A DNA stretch of 64,000 nt from Apophysomyces variabilis (taxonomy: Eukaryota; Mucoromycota; Mucoromycetes; Mucorales; Mucoraceae). The stretch lies in contig MZZL01000409.1 of the NCBI GenBank assembly GCA_002749535.1, forward strand, positions 1,609,527 through 1,673,526, in the 5' to 3' direction. The notes beneath the pieces are model-generated. The model was not told the origin of the DNA and did no database searches. It saw only the letters and a program-made list of their open reading frames with translations. The translations under genes and the position numbers were made by a program. Positions 35,827-47,941 of this stretch are shown piece by piece (position 1 is the stretch's first letter; each line of letters begins with the position of its first letter).

Positions 35827-37214
35827 GCGGAATCCAAAAAATGGTTTTACATGATTGGATGAAAATATTTGCGGTCAGACTACCCTTGTTTGCGTACAGT
35901 GGTGTCCATGTTCACTATTTACTGAGATAGTTTATTTCAAACCACAGCAAGACGAATATATTTAAAGAAGTGGTTCTCTATTTTTTGTATCTAACGAAAA
36001 AGCTTTCAAAGTGTCTGATTCATCCTTGACAGTCTGGGCGCTTTACTTTTCGCGCTACTTGAACAATACGCTCTTGAAGGTTATCGTCAACTCGTAAGGG
36101 CTCCCTTCTTACCCCAGCCTTCACTTTGGCCCAAAACTCTTCTATTAAGTTGAGAAAGGGGGAATAGAGAGGAAGATAGAGACTTTTGTATCCTCTTTCT
36201 TCAACCAACTGCTTAACCTTGACTGGTGTATGGATGGGCGCATTATCCATGACAAGATAATAACCGTTCATTCCGTGGCAATCCAATCTTTTGTGATTGC
36301 CTAATAGACAAAGTTTAAGATACCATAGAAGAAAAGGAGAACATAACTACATTCAGGGAAAATAAAAGTGGAATGTAAAGCAATACAATTGAGAAGAACC
36401 GGAACTGGGGTACATTGCCCTGACAGCTTCTGATGCCATAACTGACAGAAACGGATATGATAGCATCAACGACGTATAGAGACGAACGAAGAGGGTTTAT
36501 TTCCTCTACAGATGTTCCATTCTGTTCAAGACCTTCTATCAGACTGAGTTCGTTTTTACTCTTGGGAAAATTGTTGTCTTATCTCTGAATTGTTGTCATC
36601 CATAAGGCAGTAATCACGTACTTTTTAAAAGCGAAGGGACAACACCTTTTCAATTCTTTGGCTCTGTTCTCCAAAAACATTCCCGGTATGTACTTCGCAT
36701 TGATTATATGTACAGAATGACTGATGTCCCTTTTTTATATCCTTTAGCCTGCATGACCTCTGTCCCGAACCACCTTGGTTGTGTGAGTAAGCTCCCTGCA
36801 CTCCACTCGGTAAGTGAAAAAGAAATCTTACTGTTTATGCACAGTGTTATTCATTATCTTCTGCTTCCAAGTCCTCGCCAGGTGTTGCATCGCTTCAAGT
36901 CCTCTGCAGTGCGTTACACACAAACCGGCCGCTCATGGAAGCCGTGCCTCTCTCTCGCCGCCCCCTACCTTTGGGTAGGATTACCCTTGGGGGGTAAGTA
37001 GAAAAATATGTCAAGCTATCCTTCCATTTACTAACCATGAACATTCTTTTACGCTGCTCGAATGAATTTTGTGTCCACGGAAGGGACAAGTTCACGTAAG
37101 TAAAATATATTACCCGCATAATCTATTTACTAATGACGCATATTTATATCCCTTTTAGCGCAAACTTGATCCTTGCATGGACGCAAAATTTATTTAGAGT
37201 AGCGTAAAAAATTG
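35827..37214 (-). mobile_element. IS630/Tc1-mariner-like element, copy B (truncated)
   Basis: Homologous to copy C in inverse orientation. Edges are taken where homology stops: GCGGAATCC at 35827 and CAATTTTTTACGC (inverse) at 37214. The transposase tail sits at the low-coordinate end. The high-coordinate end (37040-37214) is a palindromic stretch: ACGCTGCTCGAATGAATTTTG faces an inverted relative, ACGCTACTCTAAATAAATTTTG. The middle, about 36.3-37.0 kb, has no open frame of note. Confidence 0.7.
36020..36300 (-). pseudogene. Transposase C-terminal fragment (DDE_3, IS630 type)
   Basis: The last exon of an IS630-like transposase, preceded by a splice acceptor CTATTAG. It carries YYLVMDNAPIH (second catalytic Asp) and YLPLYSPFLNLIEEFW (third catalytic Glu). 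The upstream exon with the first Asp and the HTH domain is missing, so the copy cannot be active alone. Its protein is identical over 88 residues to the fragment at 62732-63012. Confidence 0.85.
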
Positions 37215-37613
37215 TTCAATGGACATTGTTTCAAAGCCTTGGCAAATTGTAGTTAGTCTCCTTCATTTTTTTCTTTAGTGCTCCTGAATACAAGACTTTA
37301 GACACAGTAACTGTTGTAGATTTTTTACAGCTCGTTACTAAACAGCGCATAACCTTCATCTCCAGTGGGATGCACAGCGAGGCAAAATACTTTCTGGCAG
37401 TTAGCCTCATTGGTCTTCATGCAAATCCTGTCATCTAAGTCGTGGTTCTCTCAAACAGATGATTTACCTTGTTGTTTCGGCGGATTTTTTTCTTTGTTTG
37501 TGACACTACTCAAGCATACGTTTATTTTTACAATCAGCAAAGATCCGTTTGTAGTGAGCCGAATAATTTATTGGCAGAGGTCCGATAAACGAACATGAAA
37601 CGACAAATGGACT
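37215..37613. other. Intergenic
   Basis: Nothing supported; 3' flank of the membrane-protein gene. Confidence 0.4.
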
Positions 37614-38196
37614 TTATTTGAGATCAACAACTTGGAAGCCATCTGCATCAGGTGCATTTAAATCACCATATCTGTAAGGAGGCGGTTGTTGCGTCTGAGG
37701 AAGTATGTCTCGGTGTTGTGCTCTGCAAAGATAGAGAACATACACAAAGACGATCTGTGAAAAGCAATTGTATGTTAACGAAGCAGTGCATTAGCCCCTT
37801 TAACGTACGTTGATTGCTAAACTGGATATGATCGAGGCCACCGCTATACCAATAATTTCTTCCCAGGCTCCAACGCACGGTGATAGCAGCTCGCAATCTG
37901 TACATAGACTGTTTGTTGTCAAATCGACATTTTCACGAACGCATGCGGTCAAAAACTTTTCTTTGCTAACACATAGAATTGATAGGTTGGCGCATCCATT
38001 GAAAAAGCTAAGCACCGTCAAGGTATAGTATATCCACCAGCTAATGCTTAGCACTGGCAAGTAATCCTTTGATGGCTGCGTTTAATACTATTGATTCGGT
38101 TCTTGCTTGGTTTACCTTATGTACACTCCATGTTGCACATATACTGGCGGCCATCAACAGTATACTAAGAAGGCATGCAACGTACATGGTTGGCAT
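37614..38196 (-). CDS. Predicted multi-span membrane protein with a PPPY tail
   Basis: Family not recognised. Exons: 38196-38116, 38066-37809, 37754-37614; all are in phase 0 and give 159 aa. Hydrophobic segments: about residues 4-24 (YVACLLSILLMAASICAT), 34-57 (SWWIYYTLTVLSFFNGCANL), and 96-125 (EIIGIAVASIISSLAIN then IVFVYVLYLC). A Cys-rich loop lies between the second and third (CVRENVDLTTNSLCTDCELLSPC), as in tetraspanin-like folds. The cytosolic-looking tail QQPPPYRYGDL holds a PPxY motif, a known ligand of WW domains such as those of Rsp5/Nedd4 ligases. A further 5' exon may exist. Confidence 0.6.
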
Positions 38197-39458
38197 AACA
38201 ATGCTATTGATGCTATCTGATTGTAATTAATAGTGAAGATCTACTATATAACCAATTGGATGATTACTAGGGATATCGTTGTCAATGGAGGTCCATATAT
38301 CCCAGAATGCTCGTAACTTGTGCAACGCGAGAAAATCGCTGAGTTTCTGTGCTTACGACTCTGTGTCACGGACGCTTACCACTTGCAAGCTTGCAAGAAC
38401 TACGAGCAATCTATCGCGCCTCAACAAGTACCCGCAGCATGACCGATCGTTCCATTTCATTTCTTTAACGGAAGTAATCGACCACTTAATAATCCAATGG
38501 TTCTTGATTTATATACGCTTATGCATGCATTTAAAGAATGCGTGTCTGGGATTTACATTCTGACCGGGAAACGAGATGTACGTTGTGTCCAAGGAGAAGC
38601 AACACCATTGCTAACAAAGAAAGTTCTACTACCGTTTGTGATGATTCCTTAAAAACCTCCATCAGTCGTATATCATGCATAGACAGTCCCAGTTAATTGC
38701 GCAGTCTCAATGTAGCGTTGTAGTCATTAACGCTTCCTATATCCATTGTCGTCTGATATACCAGCCTAAAATATCAGGTTTATTGTTACAACTCTAATTG
38801 TATATCCATGTCTGACAAATGCATTGAAAAATAACCAAATCTAACATATTTTAGTTTATCGGCTATCAGTTATCTTACTGAACTCGTACTGTAACATCCC
38901 ATCCCACAATAATACAATGCATTACGGGTTAGGACCATATCTTTTTTTTTTATTCTTTCAAAGGGTTAAACAGTGTCTCACTCTGACTCATTTTCTTCCG
39001 TTTTACCACGAAGGTTCGAATTTTCATTAGACATGAGAACACCACCTCAGCAACAAACTTATGCTCTCTGGCTTTGATATGTTGATATACAAGGGAATGA
39101 GGCATTGTTCCCTTAGCGTCATATCTGTCCCTGTCACCTATTGTGATTTAAGGGGAGCAAACCATACAGTCGTTTCATGCGACGGATAACAAAGCTAGCA
39201 GAGAGAAGTCGATGACTTTTCTTATTGTGACCCGGGAGTTGATCAGTTCCTAATAAGGTGCAGATACTGGTGATACAGGGGGTATTGCCACCGTTATGCT
39301 GCGAGGGTATTAATCCAGTCAAGAAACAAAAAGCACCAGCTCGGGCTTGAATTGGGTGATTATCGATTCCTTCTACGTCACTTAAATAGTCACAAAAAAC
39401 CAGTAAACCCGCAGAGCTAAAAAAATAACGAAGGCAAGAAGAAGTGGGACAGCAGACT
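38197..39458. other. Intergenic
   Basis: No supported gene. A short ORF at 38279-38563 has no recognisable features. Confidence 0.45.
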
Positions 39459-41468
39459 ATGCGCAAGTCAGTGGCCCATCTAAAAGATGCGTCCACGATG
39501 CTCTTTAGGTCAAGTTTAGAACTATCTAAGCGACCTACAATATCTTCTTGTTGCTGGAATTCGCATCTTCGCGCTCTATTGGATGCATTTGACACGACAG
39601 TTACGCCGATAAAACAGATACCCAATAAACGATACAGAGAACCGTTGAGTAAATACGTCCGAATGCGATCAATGAAAACACGATCACTATCAACAATTGC
39701 AGTTAGTGCAGAGCCTGCATATGAACAAAGTAGTAAAGCGCGTACTCCGAAAACGTACACAGATATACCGCCGCGCCTTGATGGACCATTGGCCATTTTC
39801 AATTTAAGCGATCGCGTTCTGCTAACCGATCTTGAACTTTCCATACGGTTACAACACGCTGAGAAAGCATGGTCCCTTTTTGCGACCCTGACATCCCGAG
39901 ACGATCCGAGATATATACCTATACCAATATGCTCAGCACTGTACACGTTGTTACTGTATGCGAAATCACTTGCTGGCGATGGAAAGATATCAAAACATCG
40001 AGAAGGACAGATGAATAAAATATTGGAATATGTGGAAGAAGAGTTCGACATATCAAGGTCTCAGTTCCTTTCGGAAGTCAACGTTTTACCTGTTCCATCC
40101 TACAAGATATTGCAGCGTGCTTTACGAATGCTATCCAAAAGAAGAGCATGGGCTATTTATTTTGACATGGTTATACGTGGAGACGTAAAATATGTGTCAC
40201 GTAATAACTACCTCAAACTGTTATCGTTGATACAAGCAGACGAGACTTTAACGGATAAGGAAAAGAAAAGGCGTATGGCGTTCATTGCAAAGCAGCACGA
40301 TGGAACCTCGGATAATGATCGGACATTGTCAAAGGCGGAAATATCTTTGGTTGGAAGATTATACCATCTACTGGAGAAAAAGGATAAAAAGGCGTTTTGC
40401 GCGATGGTGGATGAGCAACTAGCCAAAGATGCCTCGATGGATCTCGTAGACGAGATTATCTGGCGTGCATTGCAGTTTGATAACCTAGGCGCAGCGCGCT
40501 ATGTCATGAATCGTATTCAGGAGTGGCAAGGAGGATTACGGAGCGAGGTAACATATGCCAATATGATGAATGCGTACAGAGAACTCCGGCAATACGACAA
40601 CGCGTTGGAAATGTTCGAGAAAATGCTTGCGTTAGGTGTTCAACCTCAGCTTAAGTCGTTCAATGCAGCTCTTCAAATATTTGCAGAGCAAGGTTCTACA
40701 GAACAAGCATCGTATATTCTAGATACCATGATACAGCTAGATGTGGAACCTGATGTAGCGACATATTCAGAGATGATTAAAGCGAACGCCAAAGCAGGCC
40801 AGATCGAGTCTTGTCTCCGCTTTTACGACATTATGCGACAGAATGGGATCCAGCCTAACGCCTACACGTTCAGCATTTTAATTGAAGCGTTTTCCAGTCA
40901 AAATAGTATCACCGATGTGGTTCGATGGTTCCAGATCATGCTTCAAAACGATATTCCACCGAACGAAGTTGTTATTTCATGCGTACTCAAGGCATTCAGT
41001 TCTCAACGGAAAACACATTCGGCAGTCTTGGAAACCGTTAATCGGATTGCGCGGCATGCTGCCCATGCAGGCGTGAAAGCAGATGCGACGCTATACACGA
41101 TTTTGCTTAGGTTAGAATCACAGACAATGGGTCTTCGCGGCGCTCTTCGCGTTCATCGCGAAATGTTAGCACGGTTTATTGAACCAAATGCTTATACCTA
41201 CACCATGCTGATAGACGTATGCGGAAACAATGATATGCCTAGTGCTGCGCAGCAAATTTTTGATCTGATGAAAAGCAGCCATCGATATCCACCTAATACA
41301 GTAACCTATTGCGCAATCATGGATGCATGGCAAAAAGCAAAGCGGTTTGACATTGTTGAAAAACTAGCCAAGGAGTTTCTGGAAAATAGCAAATCGGATA
41401 AAACGGGAAGGCTGTGGACAGACGCCAAAGTAGAAGAGTATATTAGAAGCGTGATGTATCCTACATAA
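39459..41468 (+). CDS. Pentatricopeptide repeat (PPR) protein, probably mitochondrial
   Basis: PPR proteins bind organellar RNA one base per repeat. Single exon, 669 aa from the first ATG of the frame; the frame is open upstream but without another ATG. The N-terminus has few acidic residues and many K/R/S, suggesting mitochondrial import. Canonical repeats run from about residue 360 to 560: VTYANMMNAYRELRQYDNAL, SFNAALQIFAEQGSTEQASY, ATYSEMIKANAKAGQIESCL, AYTFSILIEAFSSQNSI, and further repeats to about residue 640 (AYTYTMLIDVCGNNDMPSAA, VTYCAIMDAWQKAKRFDI). The RNA target is unknown. Confidence 0.9.
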   Translation: MRKSVAHLKDASTMLFRSSLELSKRPTISSCCWNSHLRALLDAFDTTVTPIKQIPNKRYREPLSKYVRMRSMKTRSLSTIAVSAEPAYEQSSKARTPKTYTDIPPRLDGPLAIFNLSDRVLLTDLELSIRLQHAEKAWSLFATLTSRDDPRYIPIPICSALYTLLLYAKSLAGDGKISKHREGQMNKILEYVEEEFDISRSQFLSEVNVLPVPSYKILQRALRMLSKRRAWAIYFDMVIRGDVKYVSRNNYLKLLSLIQADETLTDKEKKRRMAFIAKQHDGTSDNDRTLSKAEISLVGRLYHLLEKKDKKAFCAMVDEQLAKDASMDLVDEIIWRALQFDNLGAARYVMNRIQEWQGGLRSEVTYANMMNAYRELRQYDNALEMFEKMLALGVQPQLKSFNAALQIFAEQGSTEQASYILDTMIQLDVEPDVATYSEMIKANAKAGQIESCLRFYDIMRQNGIQPNAYTFSILIEAFSSQNSITDVVRWFQIMLQNDIPPNEVVISCVLKAFSSQRKTHSAVLETVNRIARHAAHAGVKADATLYTILLRLESQTMGLRGALRVHREMLARFIEPNAYTYTMLIDVCGNNDMPSAAQQIFDLMKSSHRYPPNTVTYCAIMDAWQKAKRFDIVEKLAKEFLENSKSDKTGRLWTDAKVEEYIRSVMYPT

Positions 41469-43609
41469 TTGTAAATAGGCATAACATACAACACATGAAC
41501 TTTTTTTTTTGACTGGGGAAGAGATGAGATGACGTGCGGTTGGAATGCAACTTAGAGTTTTTCTAAATGTTGCTGATGCATAAACAGAGTGGATGTTATT
41601 GGAGTTAATAGGGCTTTGGATTCGTCAACGAGCTTACCGCTTAGTTGAGGTGTTAAAACGTTAAAGTCTCAGTTACAGCATATAGTTAGCAGCATGAATT
41701 TCAGCAAGTAGAATGCTTCCCACAAGACAAACCTTTGGGAGACAGGATCTGACCTATGGAAGCAACAGGGATGCAACCAGAAACCCGGTTGCGATTGTCA
41801 TATGCAGATAGTGTGACAATCTAAGATGTATACATGCATAAATCTAACAATTGTAGCACTTTAAGAGTCAGACGGATCAAAGGTGGTTGCGAGAGACGCA
41901 TGGTGACACTATACAATTAGCCGTTTGAGAAGTGTTACCACAGCAACGGCTTGCTTCTCGTTCCATTTGATCCATTTTTTATCCAACACAGTTTCTGCAT
42001 TTTCTCCTGTTAACTCAGTATTCAGAATGATGTGCTATCGAGATACAGGTCAGACGACGCATTTTGCAGTTGAATATAATATAACCTAAAGAGCAGTTCG
42101 ATACGTGGTAACCGGCAACTGAAAACTTTTTAGCAGAAATATCTCGTAAGGATATTGCACTGCTGAATTGCCTAATATATTCCGCGTGGACTACATAAGC
42201 CATCTCTTTCCCAACAGTGCATTAGCTCGTGATATTGAATTCTTCAGTTTCGAAGACATATTGTCTACAGCATACGCAGTGGCAGAAGAACCCAGAAGAC
42301 ATTCAGTTGCAAGGGATGATGCTCATGTCAGTCGGCAGCTGCAGAACCGCGATGGCAAGATAGACAGCAATCAAGCTATTTTCTACCGAGCGTTGCAAGA
42401 ACCGCAGTGCTCAGAATTTTTAGGGGCCGTAGCAGCAAGTTCGGTCCGAACAAGATACTGAAACCTTAACTAATTGTCAAGTTTGGTTTTTCAGTATTCC
42501 ATTAGTTTCGTATTGATACTTCATGTAAATTTATGAAGGATTTGAGCGTATGCTATCAAAGATGGAAAATATGTATGATGCCAACGTGCCGCAATTTATT
42601 ATGGCTCATAGAGCCCCTTCCCTTTTCAACAGTATCAGATCACTTATTACGTCTAATAAAAAGAAGCTTTTTGTTTCTTTACTTACATTTTCGTGTTTCT
42701 TATATAGTGGCAATTCCAATTAAGACCTTTGACAATATTTAATGAAATATATGTGACCAGAGAGAGATAACCGCTCAAAAGAAGACGCCATTAGCATTTT
42801 GAAAGCAAGAAGAGTTGCAAAAGAAGGTATGGTCTTTAAGAAAGCTATCACAACAACTTCATAAGAAAGAGCAGTAAACAATAACTAGGGGGTGGTGATA
42901 TACTTTAACAGTGTCTTTACGTTTGCTCGATAACAAAAGCTGTCAAGAAATCATGTGTTATGTGTTATGTAGTATGCAAAGCGCGAAGGCGTACAAGCCA
43001 GTGCATACGAAATAAAGGGTATTGAATATGTGATTCGGGCTTGGTATCCTTTAATTGTTATATGGCACTCCTGAAGTTTCAATTAAACAGCCATACGAGG
43101 TCGACTAAAAAAGGAAGCTTATGGCAGGTCCGTGTTTTTGCATTATTGCCAATGTTCAGGCATTTTCTTATTGTGCTTTTTGTATATTCCAGACTTAGAA
43201 GGCCACACCCATAATTTCCTTATTCTTACACCATGTTTAAAGTACTGGAAAGAAGAACAGCTAAGGGGAAAAGAGAACTCTGCTGAATGGGGAACATCCC
43301 AATGTTCAACCGCCAAAAATTTGTGACTTGGATGTGTGATGAGGATAGATTGAATGAAAGTTTGCCTTCACTGTCGCAGGTGTCTCCGGTGGGATTACTA
43401 TTTTTTTTTCTTGTTTTGCCCACAACCAATTCCGTTCCTTTTTCTGCACTGCCGTTGTGCGCGTGTGTCCTTATCTAACGCACTGTTTGCATACATGCCT
43501 CATACGGGTGTGCTAACGAATTAACTTACGACTACTCTCCTTTCTTTTCTTTCTGTTTTACATTCAATTTGTTTATACGTACCCTCATCGTCTATTTTAC
43601 TGTTAAATC
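41469..43609. other. Intergenic
   Basis: About 2.1 kb. An open frame at 42168-42461 (97 codons) has polypeptide-like composition but no motif I can assign; it may be a transposon scrap. The pyrimidine-rich stretch at 43500-43600 probably is the promoter and leader of the next gene. Confidence 0.4.
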
Positions 43610-46600
43610 ATGAGCTCGCTTCCTCCAAAACACTCCTTATCCTCACCGACTTCCGGAAACTCCCCAGCACACATATTACCCACTCCATCCAGTTCGACAT
43701 CCGGTTCTACTCGTCCCAACCATGTCGACCAACTTCGACGAGAATTAGAGCAACAGCTGGCCGAGAAAGAAAAGCTGTTACAAGAAGCCAATAGCGGAAT
43801 TGGCAAGAACGTGCTAGCCAGACAAATCAGTCAATTACAAGAACGACTCCGAGATATGGACAAAGCTCAGCAAACACCAGCAAAGCCATTGCTTGGCGAT
43901 GACCTTCCTCCGGCTACACTTGAAAAACTTCGAAACTTAGAACGTGACCTGAGTAACTATCGCGCCCATCCATTGTCACCTGCGTTAAGTGGAGTTAGAA
44001 AAGAAAAGGTATCGAAGCATCAAAGGTTTGCTTGCTAAACTCACATGGCCCCCTTTTTTTGGTTTATTGTTTACTCCTAGTTACTTGCTCAACGTTCAAC
44101 TGGTTTAGACGCTTTGCCCAGTCCGTCGAACTCTACATTATTACCTCCTGATCCATCCTCACTTTTACCCCTACCTCCCCCACCGACCGGATCAACACCA
44201 ACCAAACGAAGATCTAAAGTACCCAACAATGACCGTAGAAATACAGATATCGAGTTCGCCACGGAAATAGGCCAAGGTCTGCTACTCGAAGTGCGCAAAA
44301 TGCAAGCTCTATTGCAAGAAAAGGAAGAGCAGCTCCGAGCATTGGAAATTCAAAAAGCTGACCTTGAACGTACCGCCGAAGCAATGGCCAAGCAGCTACG
44401 CCAACGTGAAGAAAATGAAGGTAATAAGACAGAAAATCTATTAGCAAGAAAGTAGCCTCCTCATGTCCATTATTGGTAGAGAAACTCAAGGAGGAGACAT
44501 GGAACCTTGAGTTGGCTAAGCAGGAACTTACCGTCAGTGTTACTGATCTGCAGCAAAATCTGAACAAAGCGAACTCGGAACAGAATAAGCTGTCAAAACA
44601 ATTAAACGAATTACGAACCGAGATAGAACAACTTCGAGACCGCGAGGAGAAACTATCGGCGACGATCGACTCAATGAAAACAAGACATGAACATGATATG
44701 TCAGCAATACGCCGTCATGCCGCAGGTCTTCAACGTGAGAAAGCGGACCAGACGAAGCAGATCGAGGCATTGACCTCCGAGCTTGCAATAGCCAAAGCAC
44801 AATCGCGCATTGCGAAACATACCCAATCAGACCAGCAGTCGCCCACTTGCTCGGAAATATCGGAGGATCAGATGCAGAATACCCTTGCTGTCAAGAAAGC
44901 GCTTACTCCAAATGTATCACCACCACCTTCGCCAAAGCAAACACCTACTCGAAACCAAGCTCTGGAAGTCGAGACATTAAAAACTTCACTTGCCCATGCT
45001 CATCGTATGGTGTCCAACTTGCGTTCCAATTTGCACAAAGAAAAAACCGAAAAGTTCGAGTTCAAAAAGCTTTTAGCTGAATCCCAAGAGATTATAGAAC
45101 AGCTCCAGAATGATCCGCGTATGTGGGAAGATGCAGGTCACGCGAGATCAGGTGCAGGAACTTCACATGAGCATGGCACTGGCTCGGCAGCCCAAAGACG
45201 TGCTCGGAAGAACAAGCGCCGTACGGCGGCACGTAAACCAAGAGGCTTAGTCCGTCAGAAAGGTGATGAGGACTATTCCGATGCAGACTTCAGGCGTAGA
45301 AGGAAGGATTCACAGTTCGATAATGATTCTGTCTATTCTTACTCATCTATGTCAGAAGAAGAAAGTGAAGTGAGCAGTGAGAGTGAAAATGAACGTGATC
45401 ATACGATGTCCAAATCACTTAGCGCCTCCCTGGCAGCTGCTGGATTCACACCCTTGTCCTCCGAATTGTCGCAGTGGCAACCGAAAAAACCTATTTTGGT
45501 TGATGCTCAGGTCAACACAGACCCTATTGACTTCTCAGCAAGCAGCACTACAAGCAGTCGTGTGATAGATGCAAATGTACCTGGATCTGATATTGGTACG
45601 CAGGCATATGGAACCAACTCCGAATCACTTGCAGCAGACACTGTAGCCCTTCAGGCACATGATACAGATCGAGTAGCTGCTTTTGAATCGTTTAGCGTTT
45701 TCAACTTTGATATTGTTCCCAGCAACCGCTGTGATAGTGAAGTTCAATGCACTCAGAACGATGTGGCTCACGCAGGTGTCCAAACTGCCACTGCAATCCA
45801 CGTTGATGAAGGAACACAGTCCGAGCAACTGATCACAGTTCATGCTGAAACTCAAAGTAATATTGCTATTAGCGAGCATAAAGAGACCCAATGTGTATTA
45901 GCTTCTGGAGTCGATCGATCTTGCCAGTCGGAGTTGTTGATGACCAACAATACAGCATCACAGACTGAGTCGTCACTGATACCGGATACTGTTCGTGTTG
46001 GCGTCCAAACTGAGTCTATGGATACCCAAACTGAGAAGGATAACGTATCTGAAAAACCTGCTACTGTTGGTGTAGAAGTCGGCGTTCAAACGACTACTGA
46101 ACATGAGCTTGAAAATGCCGGTTTTCTGACGGCTGCTGCAGGTCCTCTGGGCATTGGTGCCTTAGTTGTGAAAGGTTCCAGGATGTTGAACTCTGTTCAA
46201 GACGAGGAGCGATCTCCAAGCGATGGTTTGCATTCGAATCTCAGCTCCTATAAAACTGCTCAAGAGGAAAATCTAGTGGATAACGGTGCAATGTATACTT
46301 TACCCAGGGAAGCTAAAGCACCGGTGAGCAGAGACGATACTACACAGCTCCAAAGTTGCACTTCAGATCGAGGCATTGCTAGCACTGACAAATGCCCCCA
46401 AACCGATCGTTCAGATTGCCCCGAGTCCTCTTCTTTCGCTCTCACTGATTCAGCATTGAAAGAAAATAGTGGCCATAAGACGCAGCATGTTCCACAAGTA
46501 GTGGAAGAGACTTTTACCAGATCTGATGTTGACATTATGGTTGCGGCTGCTGTGGCAGAAGCCATTGCCAAGGTCCAGGAGGAGCATGCTGCCTATAATG

Positions 46601-47741
46601 GATCTCGCGAGTTAAGCGTCGGAGGAACCGGTCCAACATTGGCTGCTGAAGGCGACAGCACTCACTCGCACCAGGATCCTCCTCCACGACCTGCAGGTCC
46701 ACCACCCGCATCTTTGCTTTGCAAGGCCGGATTCGCAACTAATTCGAACTTAGTTGAAGATCGATCTGTTGCGTCAAGCAGCATTAGCAAGGGCAGAAGT
46801 CTCACTTTCACTGAGATGGATGACAAAAACTCGTCAGGATTCGGCATGGCTAGCGTCCATAGCAAGAAAGCTGATGATAAACATATGTCAGGAAGCGTTT
46901 CTAGCTTATCCACCATCAATACTAATGAACAGCGCCACTCTGTATCATCGCTCCATATGGACGGTGCAACAAAAGGTCAAAGCAACGTCGATTCCAGCAT
47001 GATCCAGCTCGTCACTCAGACCATGATTGGAGACTGGCTATGGAAATACACTCGCAAGACTGTGGGCAATGGCCTTTCCGAGCGTCGACACCAGCGATTC
47101 TTCTGGATTCACCCTTACACACGAACGTTGTATTGGAGCACTCGTATCCCTGGCGAGGATGGCAAGGAAACAAAAGCCAAAAGCGGTAAGTAAACTTTAT
47201 GCCCGAAAAATATACGATGCTTATATTTTGCTGGTTAGCTCTTATCGAGAAAGTCTCGGTTATTTCGGATGACTCTCAAAGCCCGTCTGGACTTCCGAAT
47301 GTTAGTCTGTTGATTCAGACTGGTTCGCGACAGATCAAGGTGACAGCTCCCGATATGGCACGTCATGAGCTTTGGTGCGAGGTAAGTGTGATTTTGAAAA
47401 GAAAAAAAGCGCTTTGAGCTATTGTTCTAACTGTGTTTCTCCGTACAAAGTCACTGAAATATCTGATTGCACGTGCGGGAGCCGATGGCAATGTGGATAA
47501 GCCAACTGTTGCGCGATCAACATCAGCGACACTGCCAAAGAGACCCAGCTGTCAAGAGGTGTTTCAACACGGGCATTCGGGAATCGAATCCGAAAGCGGT
47601 TTTGATCCAAATTCAGATGATGAGGAGTTAGAGGATGTAAGGATGTGTTGTGACGGAAAACATCACGTATCCCGGTTGGAGAAGGATCATCTACACCGCC
47701 ATACTTATCGCAAACGCAAGAGTCGAAACCCTGTGCATTAG
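43610..47741 (+). CDS. Num1/Mcp5/ApsA-type cortical anchor protein with PH domain
   Basis: This family anchors dynein (and mitochondria) at the fungal cortex and moves nuclei. Exons: 43610-44008, 44081-44420, 44480-47185, 47239-47381, 47451-47741, giving 1292 aa. Order: S/P-rich start; coiled coils at about residues 40-100 and 170-345 (the first with IGKNVLARQISQLQERL); a basic patch RKNKRRTAARKPRG followed by an acidic, serine-rich stretch; a low-complexity middle with about twelve TQT-like motifs (Gln 621 to Gln 887); and a C-terminal PH domain from about 1091 (MIGDWLWKYTRK...RRHQRFFWIHPYTRTLYW). The tail ends in a basic cluster. PH type and overall plan fit Num1/Mcp5. Dynein anchoring is inferred from the family. 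Confidence 0.88.
45589..46410 (+). other. Array of LC8-type (TQT-like) motifs inside the anchor gene
   Basis: Short motifs in one disordered region: GTQA, EVQCTQ, GVQTA, GTQSE, ETQSN, ETQCV, SCQSE, ASQTE, GVQTE, DTQTE, GVQTT, CPQTD. The dynein light chain LC8 binds peptides with a central Gln-Thr, often TQT or xxQT. Motif presence is seen; binding is inference. Confidence 0.6.
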
Positions 47742-47941
47742 AAATCTATTTCAAACCACTTCCACTCATTTTTTGTTTAATAATTGGATCATTCAAGTTT
47801 ATATCCGTTCCGTTCTTTTTGATTGTTTTACACACGCACACCCCTTCTCAATAGGAAAAAAAAGATCATGCATGCAAACCTACTATTTTTTTTTGTGCTT
47901 TTCACCTCCGGTGTTTTATTTGATTCTACTTCTTTTGTTTC

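Noticed and set aside
36750..36800. GTCCCGAACC-type block as a tRNA-derived SINE head
   Set aside because: Part of the IS630-like element in all three copies and lacks paired A and B boxes at proper spacing.
39134..40051. 305-codon minus-strand ORF
   Set aside because: Antisense shadow of the PPR coding exon; composition not protein-like.
42168..42461. 97-codon ORF
   Set aside because: Open frame with a weak copia-like feel, but no catalytic motif or neighbours; not enough to name.
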